A stretch of 64,000 nt of DNA, from positions 1-64,000 of the forward strand of contig JAAEQB010000058.1 in assembly GCA_024231975.1 (NCBI GenBank). The letters are read 5' to 3'. Under the pieces are notes generated by a model. It searched no databases and was not told where the DNA came from. It saw nothing but the letters and a program-made list of their open reading frames with translations. Position 1 is the stretch's first letter, and every line of letters starts with the position of its first letter. Source of the DNA: Allobosea sp. GTDB lineage: Bacteria; Pseudomonadota; Alphaproteobacteria; Rhizobiales; Beijerinckiaceae. A program made the position numbers and the translations under genes. Below, piece by piece: positions 16,375 to 24,175 of the stretch.

Positions 16375-17271
16375 TCAACCCTTCCCGCCACCGGCCGGGC
16401 CGCGATAGAGCATGCCGCGTAGGCCGAGCACCGCGACGACGATGGCGAGCTGGACCATGCCCATGATCATCGCGACGGCAGAGGCCATCGAGTAGTCGTA
16501 TTCCTCGAAGGCGGCCTGATAGGCGGCGATCGAGATGACGCGGGTCGGGCCCGCCGGCGCCCCGAGCAGCACCGCAGAAGGAAAGACCGAGAAGGCCTGG
16601 ACGAAGCTGAGGCAGAAGGTGATGGCAAGGCCCGGCAGCAGCAGCGGGAAGAGGATGTGCTTGAAGCGCTGCCAGGGCCCGGCGCCGAGCGTCGCGCCGG
16701 CCTGCTCCAGTGCCGGATCGACGCCGGTGAGATAGGACAGGGTCAAGAGGAAGGTGAAGGGGAAGCCGGTGATGACCAGCGAGAGCATCACGCCCCAGTA
16801 ATTATGCAGCAGCTTCACCGGCGAGGAGATCAGGCCGATCGTCATCAGCGTCCGGTTGAACCAGCCCTGCGGACCGAGATAGTTCAGCAGCCCCTGCGCG
16901 ACCAGCACGGTGCCGAGCGTGATCGGGATCACCAGAATGGTGGTGAGCAGGCGCTGGTTCTTCATCAGGCGGACGCGGAAGGCGATCGGGATCGCCAGCA
17001 GCAGCGTCACGATCGTCACCGGCAGAGCGAGCCAGAGCGTGGTCGCGATCGTCCCGTACAGGAACGAGTCGGAGAAGAACCGCTGGTAGTTGGCCAGCGC
17101 CCCGCCCGCCTTCGGCGTGAAGGAGAGGAAGAGCCCGTAGAGGAACGGGTAGATGAACAGCGCCAGCAGGAAGAACACCGCCGGCAGGACGAGCAGGGTC
17201 AACCCGTCGAGGCCGCGGGCGGCGAGGCGCTGCTTGAGCGGGATTTCGGCAGTCGTGCTGGACGCGCTCAT
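16375..17271 (-). CDS. ABC transporter permease (spermidine/putrescine-type, first subunit)
   Basis: The 298-residue protein has an N-terminal helix (GLTLLVLPAVFFLLALFIYPFL), five more membrane segments and the coupling loop EQAGATLGAGPWQRFKHILFPLL. PotB-like permeases have this layout. Its ATG overlaps the ATPase stop (ATGA, 17268-17271) and a GGAGGGGGCGC ribosome site lies inside the ATPase gene. It pairs with the next gene product. Confidence 0.92.
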   Translation of the reverse strand: MSASSTTAEIPLKQRLAARGLDGLTLLVLPAVFFLLALFIYPFLYGLFLSFTPKAGGALANYQRFFSDSFLYGTIATTLWLALPVTIVTLLLAIPIAFRVRLMKNQRLLTTILVIPITLGTVLVAQGLLNYLGPQGWFNRTLMTIGLISSPVKLLHNYWGVMLSLVITGFPFTFLLTLSYLTGVDPALEQAGATLGAGPWQRFKHILFPLLLPGLAITFCLSFVQAFSVFPSAVLLGAPAGPTRVISIAAYQAAFEEYDYSMASAVAMIMGMVQLAIVVAVLGLRGMLYRGPAGGGKG

Positions 17272-18341
17272 GCGCCCCCTCCGAAGACGAGGACGCGATC
17301 GGGAGCTGCGGCGAGGTGAATCTCGGTGCCGGGCGCGATGCGCTTGTCAGCCAGGAAGGTCAGCGGCGTGTCGTCGGCCATGCGGGCGAAGCCGACGAAT
17401 TCGCGGCCGTGGAACTCGGTCGAGACGACCTTGGCCTTGAGCCCTGGAGCGCCGTCCGCCACCGGATGAAGGTCTTCAGGGCGGATCGAGATATGTGCGC
17501 CCTGCCTCGCCACGACCGGCGAACGCACCCGCCCGGCGACGCCGACCTCGCCGACAGTGACCGTCGCCTGATCGTCAGCGACGGAGGCGACGAGGCCGGC
17601 GACCTTGTTGCGGAAGCCCATGAACTCGGCGACGTCGAGATGGTCCGGCCGCGAGAACAGGTCCTCCGGCCCGCCGACCTGGCGGATCTGGCCGTCGCGC
17701 ATCACCACGATGCGGTCGGCGAGCGAGAGCGCCTCCTCCTGGTCGTGCGTGACATAGATGGTGGTGGCGCCGAGCGTATTGTGGATGCGCCTGATCTCGG
17801 CCCGCATCTCGAGGCGCAGCTTGGCGTCGAGATTGGAGAGCGGCTCGTCCATCAGCACCAAAGGTGGCTGCACCGCGATGGCGCGGGCAATGGCGACGCG
17901 CTGCTGCTGGCCGCCGGAGAGCTGGCCGGGCAATTTCTCCTCCTGGCCCTGCAGGCGGACCATCGCGACGGCCTCGGCAACACGGCGATCGCTCTCCGCC
18001 CTGGCCATGCCGCGCATCTTCAGGCCGAAGCCGATGTTCTTCTTCACGCTCATATGCGGGAAGAGCGCGTAGCTCTGGAAGACCATGCCGAAGCCGCGTT
18101 CTTCCGGACGCAGCGGATCGATGCGCTTCTCGTCGAGCCAGATGCCGCCGCCGGTCGCCGGCAGCAGGCCGGCGATCAGGTTCAGCGTCGTCGACTTGCC
18201 GCAGCCGGAAGGACCGAGCAGCGCGATGAACTCGCCCTGCTTGATCGTCAGCGTGACATCCTTGACGGCGTTATGCGTGCCGAAGTCGCGGCAGAGCCGG
18301 TCGAGCCTGAGTTCGCGGAAGTTCGCGGCGTGTATCGACAT
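17268..18341 (-). CDS. ABC transporter ATP-binding protein (PotA/UgpC-like)
   Basis: The 357-residue ATPase has Walker A GPSGCGKST (about residue 39), Q-loop VFQSYALFPHMSV, signature LSGGQQQRVAIARAI, Walker B LVLMDEPLSNLDAKLRLEMR and H-loop VTHDQEEALSLAD. About 110 C-terminal residues form the TOBE regulatory domain (ISIRPEDLHPV; VSTEFHGREFVGFAR). FPHMSVKKNIGFGLKMRG is typical of polyamine/iron/sugar-type importers. The chosen ATG at 18341 begins MSIHAANF; an upstream start at 18392 is possible. A strong hairpin separates it from the binding-protein gene. Confidence 0.93.
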   Translation of the reverse strand: MSIHAANFRELRLDRLCRDFGTHNAVKDVTLTIKQGEFIALLGPSGCGKSTTLNLIAGLLPATGGGIWLDEKRIDPLRPEERGFGMVFQSYALFPHMSVKKNIGFGLKMRGMARAESDRRVAEAVAMVRLQGQEEKLPGQLSGGQQQRVAIARAIAVQPPLVLMDEPLSNLDAKLRLEMRAEIRRIHNTLGATTIYVTHDQEEALSLADRIVVMRDGQIRQVGGPEDLFSRPDHLDVAEFMGFRNKVAGLVASVADDQATVTVGEVGVAGRVRSPVVARQGAHISIRPEDLHPVADGAPGLKAKVVSTEFHGREFVGFARMADDTPLTFLADKRIAPGTEIHLAAAPDRVLVFGGGA

Positions 18342-18395
18342 GAAGGACCATCGGGTTCGAACGGATGGGCGGCTGCCGACAGGCGACAGCACAGC

Positions 18396-18422
18396 GGCAG
18401 GCCGGTCAAGGACCGGCCTGCC
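18396..18422 (-). promoter_or_regulatory. Perfect 12-bp stem-loop between binding-protein and ATPase genes
   Basis: GGCAGGCCGGTC, a 3-nt loop and GACCGGCCTGCC form a perfect 12-bp stem 18 bases past the binding-protein stop and 55 bases before the ATPase start. No U-run follows on the minus strand. Such intercistronic stems in ABC operons protect the 3' end of the binding-protein message or cause partial termination, giving excess binding protein over membrane subunits. Confidence 0.65.
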
Positions 18423-18440
18423 TGGTGATGCCAGCAGGGG

Positions 18441-19631
18441 CTATTTGCGCTTGGCGCCGCCGACCTGCTCGTCCCAGATGCGGAAGGCGAGCACCATCTT
18501 ATCGGGGTTAAGCGGGGTTTCCATCGGGTTGTCGGCGATCAGCTTTTCATATTCGGGCCGGCCGAACTCGGCGATGGCCTTCTGGCTGGAATCCGGCGCC
18601 ATCGAGAGCGGAACGTCCTTCACCGCCGGGCCGGGATAGAAATAGCCCTCGTCATAGGTATAGGCCTGCTGCGCCGGCGTCAGCATGTGGCGGATCAGGT
18701 CGAGCAGGACGTTGAGCTTCTCGTCCGAGACGCCCTTCGGGATCATCATGTACTGGGCGTCCGTGACCCAGTGGAAACCCTTCAGCGTCTGGATCTTGGC
18801 TTCCTTCGGCACGATGCCGAGCACGCGCGGATTGATGTCCCAGCCCGTCGTCGAGACGATGATGTCGCGGGAGCCGTCGCCGAGCTCCTTCATCGTCTGG
18901 CCGGTACCGGCCGGATAGTACTCGATGTTCTCGCCGAGTTCCTTGAGATAGGCCCAGGTCTTGTCCCAGCCCTTCTCCGGGTCTTTCGGATCCTTGTCAC
19001 CGAGGAGATAGGGCAGGCCCATGATCCAGGTGCGGCCAGGGCCAGAATTGGCCGGGCGGCCATAGAAGAAGCGGTTCTTGTTCTGCTTGGTCCAGGCCAG
19101 CAGCTCCTCGGCCGTGGTCGGAACCTGCTTGACGCGATCCGGCATGTATTCGAGCAGCGGACCGGAGGGATAATAGACCATCGCCATGGCCTGGCCCTGC
19201 CCCAGATTGTGCATGGCAAGCGCCGGCTTGAGGTAGATGTCTTCCGGCTTCGGCAGCTCGGCCTGCAGGCGCGGTAGCAGATCGACCCAGAGCTTCTGGT
19301 CGATACCGGCCGAGAGCACGTCGAGACCGCCGATGACGAGGTCGATGTCGAGGCGGCCGGCATTCTGCTGGGCCTTGATCTTCGCCGGCAACTCGGGCGC
19401 CGGAGCCTTGGTGAAGACCATCCGCGAGACGGCCTTGGGATTGGCCTTCGGATAGTTCTCGAGCGGGGTCTGCACCAGGGCGAGCGCTCCACCGACGTCG
19501 ATCACGCTGATCGTGAGCGGCGACGCCGGCAGCTTGAGCCCCTGGGCGAAGACGCCGGGCGCGGCCGCGATACCGGCCATGCCAGCGACGCCGCCGAGGA
19601 ATGTGCGGCGATGGATGGTGTCCTGAGCCAT
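18441..19631 (-). CDS. ABC transporter extracellular substrate-binding protein (family 1, Tat-exported)
   Basis: The 396-residue periplasmic protein has a twin-arginine signal (HRRTFLGGVAGMAGIAAAP, residues 7-25, cleaved near FAQG). The mature part has the two-lobe family 1 layout, including AKIKAQQNAGRLDIDLVIGG, MVYYPSGPLLEYMPDR and DGSRDIIVSTTGWDINPR. GGGAGGGGAGAAC precedes the ATG. It heads the importer operon and is divergent from a GntR gene followed by mannonate dehydratase, suggesting that the ligand is a uronate-related sugar acid; family features alone would also fit a polyamine. Confidence 0.9.
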   Translation of the reverse strand: MAQDTIHRRTFLGGVAGMAGIAAAPGVFAQGLKLPASPLTISVIDVGGALALVQTPLENYPKANPKAVSRMVFTKAPAPELPAKIKAQQNAGRLDIDLVIGGLDVLSAGIDQKLWVDLLPRLQAELPKPEDIYLKPALAMHNLGQGQAMAMVYYPSGPLLEYMPDRVKQVPTTAEELLAWTKQNKNRFFYGRPANSGPGRTWIMGLPYLLGDKDPKDPEKGWDKTWAYLKELGENIEYYPAGTGQTMKELGDGSRDIIVSTTGWDINPRVLGIVPKEAKIQTLKGFHWVTDAQYMMIPKGVSDEKLNVLLDLIRHMLTPAQQAYTYDEGYFYPGPAVKDVPLSMAPDSSQKAIAEFGRPEYEKLIADNPMETPLNPDKMVLAFRIWDEQVGGAKRK

Positions 19632-19739
19632 GTTCTCCCCTCCCGGCGGCCTTGCCGCCTGCTGTTTCCCCAGCCCGTGAAAAGCGCGCTCTTGCAGCAC
19701 TTTTAGCACCGGCGCTTACTGATTTCGCGGCTTTCGGAG

Positions 19740-19777
19740 TTGACGCCTCCGTTCGGGCCGGTATCCTAGTATACTAG
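19740..19777 (+). promoter_or_regulatory. Promoter with overlapping FadR/GntR-type operator
   Basis: TTGACG (19740-19745) and TATCCT (19762-19767) with 16-bp spacing form a sigma70-like promoter. CTAGTATACTAG (19766-19777) is a perfect palindrome whose core TAGTATACTA fits the FadR-subfamily operator pattern T-N-G-T-N2-A-C-N-A. It abuts the -10 box, so binding would block transcription of the GntR gene and possibly the divergent transporter. Confidence 0.6.
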
Positions 19778-19794
19778 TGAACAAGAGCTTGGCA

Positions 19795-20490
19795 ATGGGC
19801 ATCGCCGCGGCGAGACAGAGCACCGACCAGATCTACCGCGCGTTGCGCGGCGACATCCTGAACGCGGTGCTGCGTCCGGGCGAGTCGATCTCGGAAGCGC
19901 GCATGGCGCTGCAGTTCGGCGTCAGCCGCACGCCCGTGCGCGAATCCTTTAAGCGGCTGGTCGAGGACGGCTTCCTCGTGGTCGTGCCGCAGGTCGGCAC
20001 CTTCGTCGCGCCGATCGACCTCGCTGCGGTCTATGACAGCCAGTTCGTGCGCGAGACCCTGGAATGCCGCACCGTCGCGCTGGCGGCGAAAAACATCGAC
20101 GACGCCGGTCGGGCGGCTCTCACCGCTCTGATCGCGCAGCAAGAGCAGGCGCTCGCCGACGGCGACCGGGTCGGCTTCTTCCGCGGCGACGAGGAGTTCC
20201 ATGCCGAGCTGGCGCGACTCTCCGGCCATCCATCGGTCTGGAACCTGATCGAGAGCGTCAAGGCCCAGCTCGACCGGGTGCGCTGCCTGTCGCTCGACAC
20301 TGGCGGCTGGTCCGAGATGATCTTGCGTGAGCACCGTGAGATCGCGCAGGCCGTCAGCGCCGGCGACGAGGCGCGGGCAGAGCGCACAATGCGGGCGCAT
20401 CTGCGCACCGTCTTCGACGCCATCGAGACGATCGCGCGCGACCATGTCGACGCTTTCGCCGCGAGTGGCGGCCTCAACAAACCCACCTGA
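19795..20490 (+). CDS. GntR-family (FCD domain) regulator, probable repressor of uronate uptake and catabolism
   Basis: The 231-residue protein has a GntR helix-turn-helix (SEARMALQFGVSRTPVRESF, about 32-51) and an FCD domain with metal-ligand positions in DEEFHAELARL and LREHREIAQAV and the final RAHLRTVF. I place the start at ATG 19795 because the upstream GTG (19777) lies inside the operator palindrome. It is 42 bp ahead of uxuA on the same strand and divergent from the ABC importer. UxuR/ExuR-type GntR proteins respond to hexuronates, which suits this context. Confidence 0.9.
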   Translation: MGIAAARQSTDQIYRALRGDILNAVLRPGESISEARMALQFGVSRTPVRESFKRLVEDGFLVVVPQVGTFVAPIDLAAVYDSQFVRETLECRTVALAAKNIDDAGRAALTALIAQQEQALADGDRVGFFRGDEEFHAELARLSGHPSVWNLIESVKAQLDRVRCLSLDTGGWSEMILREHREIAQAVSAGDEARAERTMRAHLRTVFDAIETIARDHVDAFAASGGLNKPT

Positions 20491-20532
20491 AAAGAGCCGC
20501 GGCAGACGGCGCCTTCAAAAAGGACAGCAACA

Positions 20533-21729
20533 ATGGAACAGACTTGGCGCTGGTTCGGCCCGGACGATGTGGTGACGCTCGCCGAGGCCCGGCAGGCGGG
20601 CGCGCGCGGCATCGTCAACGCGCTGCACCAGATCCCCTACGGCGTGGTCTGGGAGGTTGCGGAGATCGAGAAGCGCAAGGCGATCATCGAAGCCGACAAG
20701 AGCCTCGGCCTGCGCTGGTCGGTGGTCGAGAGCCTGCCCATCCACGAGGACGTCAAGATCGGCGAAGGCGACCTTACGACCATCTTCGCCAATTACCGCC
20801 AGTCGCTGCGCAATCTCGCCGCCTGCGGCATCGAAGTGGTCTGCTACAATTTCATGCCGGTGCTGGACTGGACCCGCACCGACCTCGCCCAGCCCCTCCC
20901 CGGCGGTGGCACGGCCCTGCGCTTCAACCTGCACGAATATGTCGTCGTCGACCATTTCATGCTGCAGCGGCCGGGCGCCGACGAAGGCCACTCCGCCGAG
21001 GTGATGGACAAGGCCAAGACCTGGTTCGAGCGCTCCTCGGAGGCCGACCGCGCCAAGCTGATGGCCAACATCATGGCAGGTCTGCCCGGCGCCTATGACC
21101 GCTACGACGTGCCGGGGCTGAAGCGCATCCTCTCCCGCTATGCGCAGATGAGCCATGACGGCTTGCGCGCCAATCTCAAGCGCTTCCTCGAGGCGGTGAT
21201 TCCGACCGCCGAAGAGGTTGGCATCCGCATGTGCATCCATCCGGACGACCCGCCGCGGCCGCTCTTCGGCCTGCCGCGCATCTGCTCGGACGAAGAGGAC
21301 ATCGCCTTCATCCTCGGCGCGGTCGACAGCCCCTCGAACGGGCTCACCCTCTGCTCCGGCTCGCTCGGCGCCAACCCGAAGAACGACGTGCCGGGGATCG
21401 CCCGCCGCTTCGCCGACAGGATCTGGTTCGCGCATCTGCGCAATGTCGCCAAGGATCCGGACGGCTCCTTCATGGAAGCCGAGCATCTCGGCGGCGACAC
21501 CGACATGGTCGCGCTGGTCGACGCGCTGATGGCCGAGCAGACCCGGCGCAAGGCCGCCGGCTGGGCCCACTGGCGCATCCCGATGCGCCCCGACCATGGC
21601 CACGAGCTGCTCGACGACGCCAAGAAGGGCTCGTTCCCGGGCTATCCGGCGGTAGGCCGCCTGCGTGGTCTCGCGGAGTTGCGCGGGGTGATGACCGCGC
21701 TGGCGAGCACGAAGGGCTACGCGAGCTAA
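20533..21729 (+). CDS. uxuA: Mannonate dehydratase
   Basis: The 398-residue enzyme converts D-mannonate to 2-dehydro-3-deoxy-D-gluconate in hexuronate breakdown. Family motifs are clear: ALHQIPYGVVWEVAEIEKRK, WSVVESLPIHEDVKIG, VCYNFMPVLDWTRTDL, the metal-binding region GIRMCIHPDDPPRPLFGLPR and the C-terminal MRPDHGHELLDD with its conserved His. The length matches UxuA. AAGGACAGCAACA precedes the ATG. No uxuB, uxaC or kdg genes are in the window, so the rest of the pathway must be elsewhere. Confidence 0.97.
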   Translation: MEQTWRWFGPDDVVTLAEARQAGARGIVNALHQIPYGVVWEVAEIEKRKAIIEADKSLGLRWSVVESLPIHEDVKIGEGDLTTIFANYRQSLRNLAACGIEVVCYNFMPVLDWTRTDLAQPLPGGGTALRFNLHEYVVVDHFMLQRPGADEGHSAEVMDKAKTWFERSSEADRAKLMANIMAGLPGAYDRYDVPGLKRILSRYAQMSHDGLRANLKRFLEAVIPTAEEVGIRMCIHPDDPPRPLFGLPRICSDEEDIAFILGAVDSPSNGLTLCSGSLGANPKNDVPGIARRFADRIWFAHLRNVAKDPDGSFMEAEHLGGDTDMVALVDALMAEQTRRKAAGWAHWRIPMRPDHGHELLDDAKKGSFPGYPAVGRLRGLAELRGVMTALASTKGYAS

Positions 21730-21792
21730 GGCGGACCTGCGACGCAGACCTTCAGATCGGCGCGCAGGGCTGCGGGATTGCTGACAGGCTCT

Positions 21793-21815
21793 GAGCCGGC
21801 CACCATGGCCGGCTC
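21793..21815 (+). promoter_or_regulatory. Perfect 9-bp stem-loop just upstream of the beta-helix protein gene
   Basis: GAGCCGGCC, loop ACCAT, then GGCCGGCTC: a perfect 9-bp stem that ends 6 bases before the GAGG ribosome site of the next gene and 63 bases after the uxuA stop. No U-run follows. It could act as a weak terminator after uxuA or affect translation of the next gene. Confidence 0.5.
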
Positions 21816-21830
21816 CAGATGAGGTCGGTC

Positions 21831-22451
21831 ATGCAATTCGTCAGCGAACATATTGCCGGGTTCGACGACTCGGTCCTGGCAAGCCTGAGGGTCGAAACTC
21901 CCTGGGAGCTCACCGCGCATGCACAACGCATCGTCGAAGAGATTCTGATCCAGCTCGACGCGAACTATCGCGTGAGCGACGGCCTCGCGGTCCATCAATC
22001 GGCCTCGGTTGAGAGTGGCGCCACCCTCAAGGGGCCGGCCATCATCGGCCCGCACTGCTTCGTAGCGAACCATTCGCTGATCCGCGGCGGCTGCTGGCTG
22101 GAAGCGGAATGCGTCCTTGGGCCCGGCGCCGAGCTCAAGTCCAGCTTCCTGTTCCGCGGGTCGAAGCTCGCGCATTTCAACTTCGTCGGCGAGAGCATTC
22201 TCGGCTGCAACGTCAATCTGGAGGCGGGATCGATCATCGCCAACCACCGCAATGAACGGCCGGACGAGACAATAGCGTTCCATTACAACGGCGAACGTGT
22301 CGATACCGGCAAAAAGAAGTTCGGCGCCGTCGTCGGCGACGGTGCGCGGATCGGCGCCAATGCCGTCATCGCGCCCGGCGCCATTCTGACTGCGGGCGCG
22401 GTGGTGGAGCGACTCTGCCTTATCGACCAGGCTCCAAAGATCGGCATCTGA
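21831..22451 (+). CDS. Stand-alone left-handed beta-helix (hexapeptide repeat) protein
   Basis: The 206-residue protein has an all-helical first 50 residues and then hexapeptide-repeat turns (VHQSASVESGATLKGPAIIG; FVGESILGCNVNLEAGSIIA; VVGDGARIGANAVIAPGAIL). The segment NHRNERPDETIAFHYNGERV and DTGKKKFGAVVGDGARIG resembles the C-terminal beta-helix of bifunctional sugar-1-phosphate nucleotidyltransferase/acetyltransferases such as GlmU, but the nucleotidyltransferase domain is absent. An acetyl-CoA-dependent transferase is plausible; the acceptor is unknown. Start 21831 has GAGG at good spacing; ATG 21819 is an alternative. Confidence 0.75.
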   Translation: MQFVSEHIAGFDDSVLASLRVETPWELTAHAQRIVEEILIQLDANYRVSDGLAVHQSASVESGATLKGPAIIGPHCFVANHSLIRGGCWLEAECVLGPGAELKSSFLFRGSKLAHFNFVGESILGCNVNLEAGSIIANHRNERPDETIAFHYNGERVDTGKKKFGAVVGDGARIGANAVIAPGAILTAGAVVERLCLIDQAPKIGI

Positions 22452-22463
22452 TTCAGGAAATTC

Positions 22464-22477
22464 TCCGGAACACCGGA
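22464..22477. terminator. Small hairpin between convergent genes
   Basis: TCCGG-aaca-CCGGA lies 13 bases after the beta-helix gene stop and 28 bases after the convergent GIY-YIG gene. It is short and only loosely followed by A/T bases, so termination is a weak inference. Confidence 0.3.
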
Positions 22478-22504
22478 AACTACTGCATCGACCTATGGCC
22501 CGTA

Positions 22505-22897
22505 CTACCTCAGCACATATCCCGCCTCGGTCAGCGGCGCATATTCGTAGCGGCAGTTCCACTCGTAGAGGCCGCCCTCCCCGATGCTCAGCCGGTTCAT
22601 CAGCAAAGCCTCGCGCAGCGCCGCGCCGCCAGGACGGCTGACGCGGATGACGTGAAACCAGAGGCGGTGATAGTTGACCTCGACCAGCTCACGGATGAAG
22701 CGATTGTGGGAGCTGCGTCCGAGGTCGCGCCCATAGGTTCGGATGCGCTGGTATAGCGTCACCGGTGCCTTGCCGATGTATTTCGGATAGAAGGTCTCGC
22801 GCTGGATATAGCCGATCTCGTAGACGCCGGGGACTTGCAGGTAGGTTTCGTACTGCTTGTAGTCCGAGAGCTTCATCGCGTCCGACCAGCGCGCCAT
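22505..22897 (-). CDS. Small GIY-YIG-fold protein
   Basis: The 130-residue protein shows a GIY-YIG nuclease core: GVYEIGYI at about residues 24-31 and KYIGKAPVTLYQRIRTY at about 39-55, with the conserved Arg in the latter and a Glu in GGAALREALLMNRL near 97. NRFIRELVEVNYHRLWFHVI forms the strand-helix between. GGAGGGG lies directly before the ATG. No other domain is present, so it resembles small stand-alone GIY-YIG proteins of unknown target rather than UvrC or homing endonucleases. It lies upstream of nothing obvious on its own strand. Confidence 0.7.
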   Translation of the reverse strand: MARWSDAMKLSDYKQYETYLQVPGVYEIGYIQRETFYPKYIGKAPVTLYQRIRTYGRDLGRSSHNRFIRELVEVNYHRLWFHVIRVSRPGGAALREALLMNRLSIGEGGLYEWNCRYEYAPLTEAGYVLR

Positions 22898-22964
22898 AAT
22901 CCCCTCCGAGTACCTGCGGGCTGAAATCCCAGGTTGCAGCGCGCCGATGGGCAATCGCAGTCCG

Positions 22965-24107
22965 TCAGGCCAGGATGCGCTGGTCCGTCAGATGCACCAG
23001 CCGCCCGCCGGCAATGGTCGCGACGACGCGCGGCAGCGGTCCAGGTGCGATCAGGACGAGGTCGGCACGCTTGCCGGGCGCGATCGCGCCGCGATCCGGA
23101 AGGCGGAGCGCCTCAGCCGGCCCCCGGGAGACCAGCCGCCAGGCAGCGGCGAAATCCGTAGCGCCCTTGCGCGCCAGGATGAAGGGCGCCAGCGGCAGGG
23201 CCGGATAATAGTAGTCCGAGGCCAGTATGGTGCAGAGCCCCTGGCGCACCATCGCCTCGGCTCCGGGGCAATCGAGATGCGAGCCGCCGCGCACGACATT
23301 CGGCGCGCCGAACACGATCGCCTCGCCATGGGCCGCGGCTTCGCGGGTCGTCGCCTCGTTGATCGGGAACTCGGCGACGGTGACGCTGAGGCTACGGTAC
23401 CAGCGCCGCATCTCCGGGGTCATGTCGTCATGCGACATTACCGGGACGCCGGCAGCGTGCGCCGCTGCCGCGAGCCGCTCGATCGAGGCCGGAACCTCCT
23501 CCTTGCGCGCCCAGACATTCGCGGCGAGCGTCATGAAATCCTCATGCGTCAGCCCGGTGCGCTCGACCGTCTTGGCGAGCTTGTCCGGCCGCGTGGTCGC
23601 TTTCAGGATGCCGCCGGTGTGATCGTTGAAGGCGAGCACACCGACGCGGCCGCTCGCCAGCCAGCCGATGATCTCGGCTTCGGCATCGAGGTTGAAAGTC
23701 TCATGACGGAGATGAAAGCGCGTATCCGCGCCAAGTTCGGTCTTCAGCGCCGCGATCCGTTCGACCAGCCGGCGAGCATTGTCGGCGCCGCGCAGGCCCG
23801 GCTCCCAGGACCAGGTGACCCCGTGGAAGGCTGTGGTGATGCCGCTCGCCAGCATGGCGCGATCGGCATCGAGCAGCGCCAGGTCGATGTCGAACGCGAC
23901 GCCCGGCCGCGGCATGATGTGACGCTCGAAGGCATCGCCATGACAGTCGACGATGCCGGGCAGGACGTAGAGGCCGGTCGCGTCGAGGCGGTGCGCATCG
24001 GCAGGAGCGGCATCGCCGAGGCCCGCAATGATCTCACCATGCGTGGACAGGTCGGCGCGGATGAGCGCGTCGGTCAGCACCTCGCCGCCGGTGATATGCA
24101 GACTCAT
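22965..24107 (-). CDS. phnM: Alpha-D-ribose 1-methylphosphonate 5-triphosphate diphosphatase
   Basis: The 380-residue amidohydrolase-fold enzyme of the C-P lyase pathway removes diphosphate from the ribose 5-triphosphate intermediate. Metal ligands appear in GIVDCHGDAFERHIMPRPGV (about 50-69), the PhnM-specific opening, then FHLRHETFNLDA, the carboxylate and His in MSHDDMTP, and SDYYYPALPLAPF near 305. GGAGG precedes the ATG. No phnG-L genes, phosphonate transporter or PhnN lie in the window, so it is either an orphan of a dispersed phn set or acts on another substrate. Confidence 0.88.
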   Translation of the reverse strand: MSLHITGGEVLTDALIRADLSTHGEIIAGLGDAAPADAHRLDATGLYVLPGIVDCHGDAFERHIMPRPGVAFDIDLALLDADRAMLASGITTAFHGVTWSWEPGLRGADNARRLVERIAALKTELGADTRFHLRHETFNLDAEAEIIGWLASGRVGVLAFNDHTGGILKATTRPDKLAKTVERTGLTHEDFMTLAANVWARKEEVPASIERLAAAAHAAGVPVMSHDDMTPEMRRWYRSLSVTVAEFPINEATTREAAAHGEAIVFGAPNVVRGGSHLDCPGAEAMVRQGLCTILASDYYYPALPLAPFILARKGATDFAAAWRLVSRGPAEALRLPDRGAIAPGKRADLVLIAPGPLPRVVATIAGGRLVHLTDQRILA

Positions 24108-24175
24108 GCCCCGCCTCCGTCGCTGAAAGGACGGCGCGCTTGGCGGTTCCTTATGACATGGCGATGACGGCCGAC

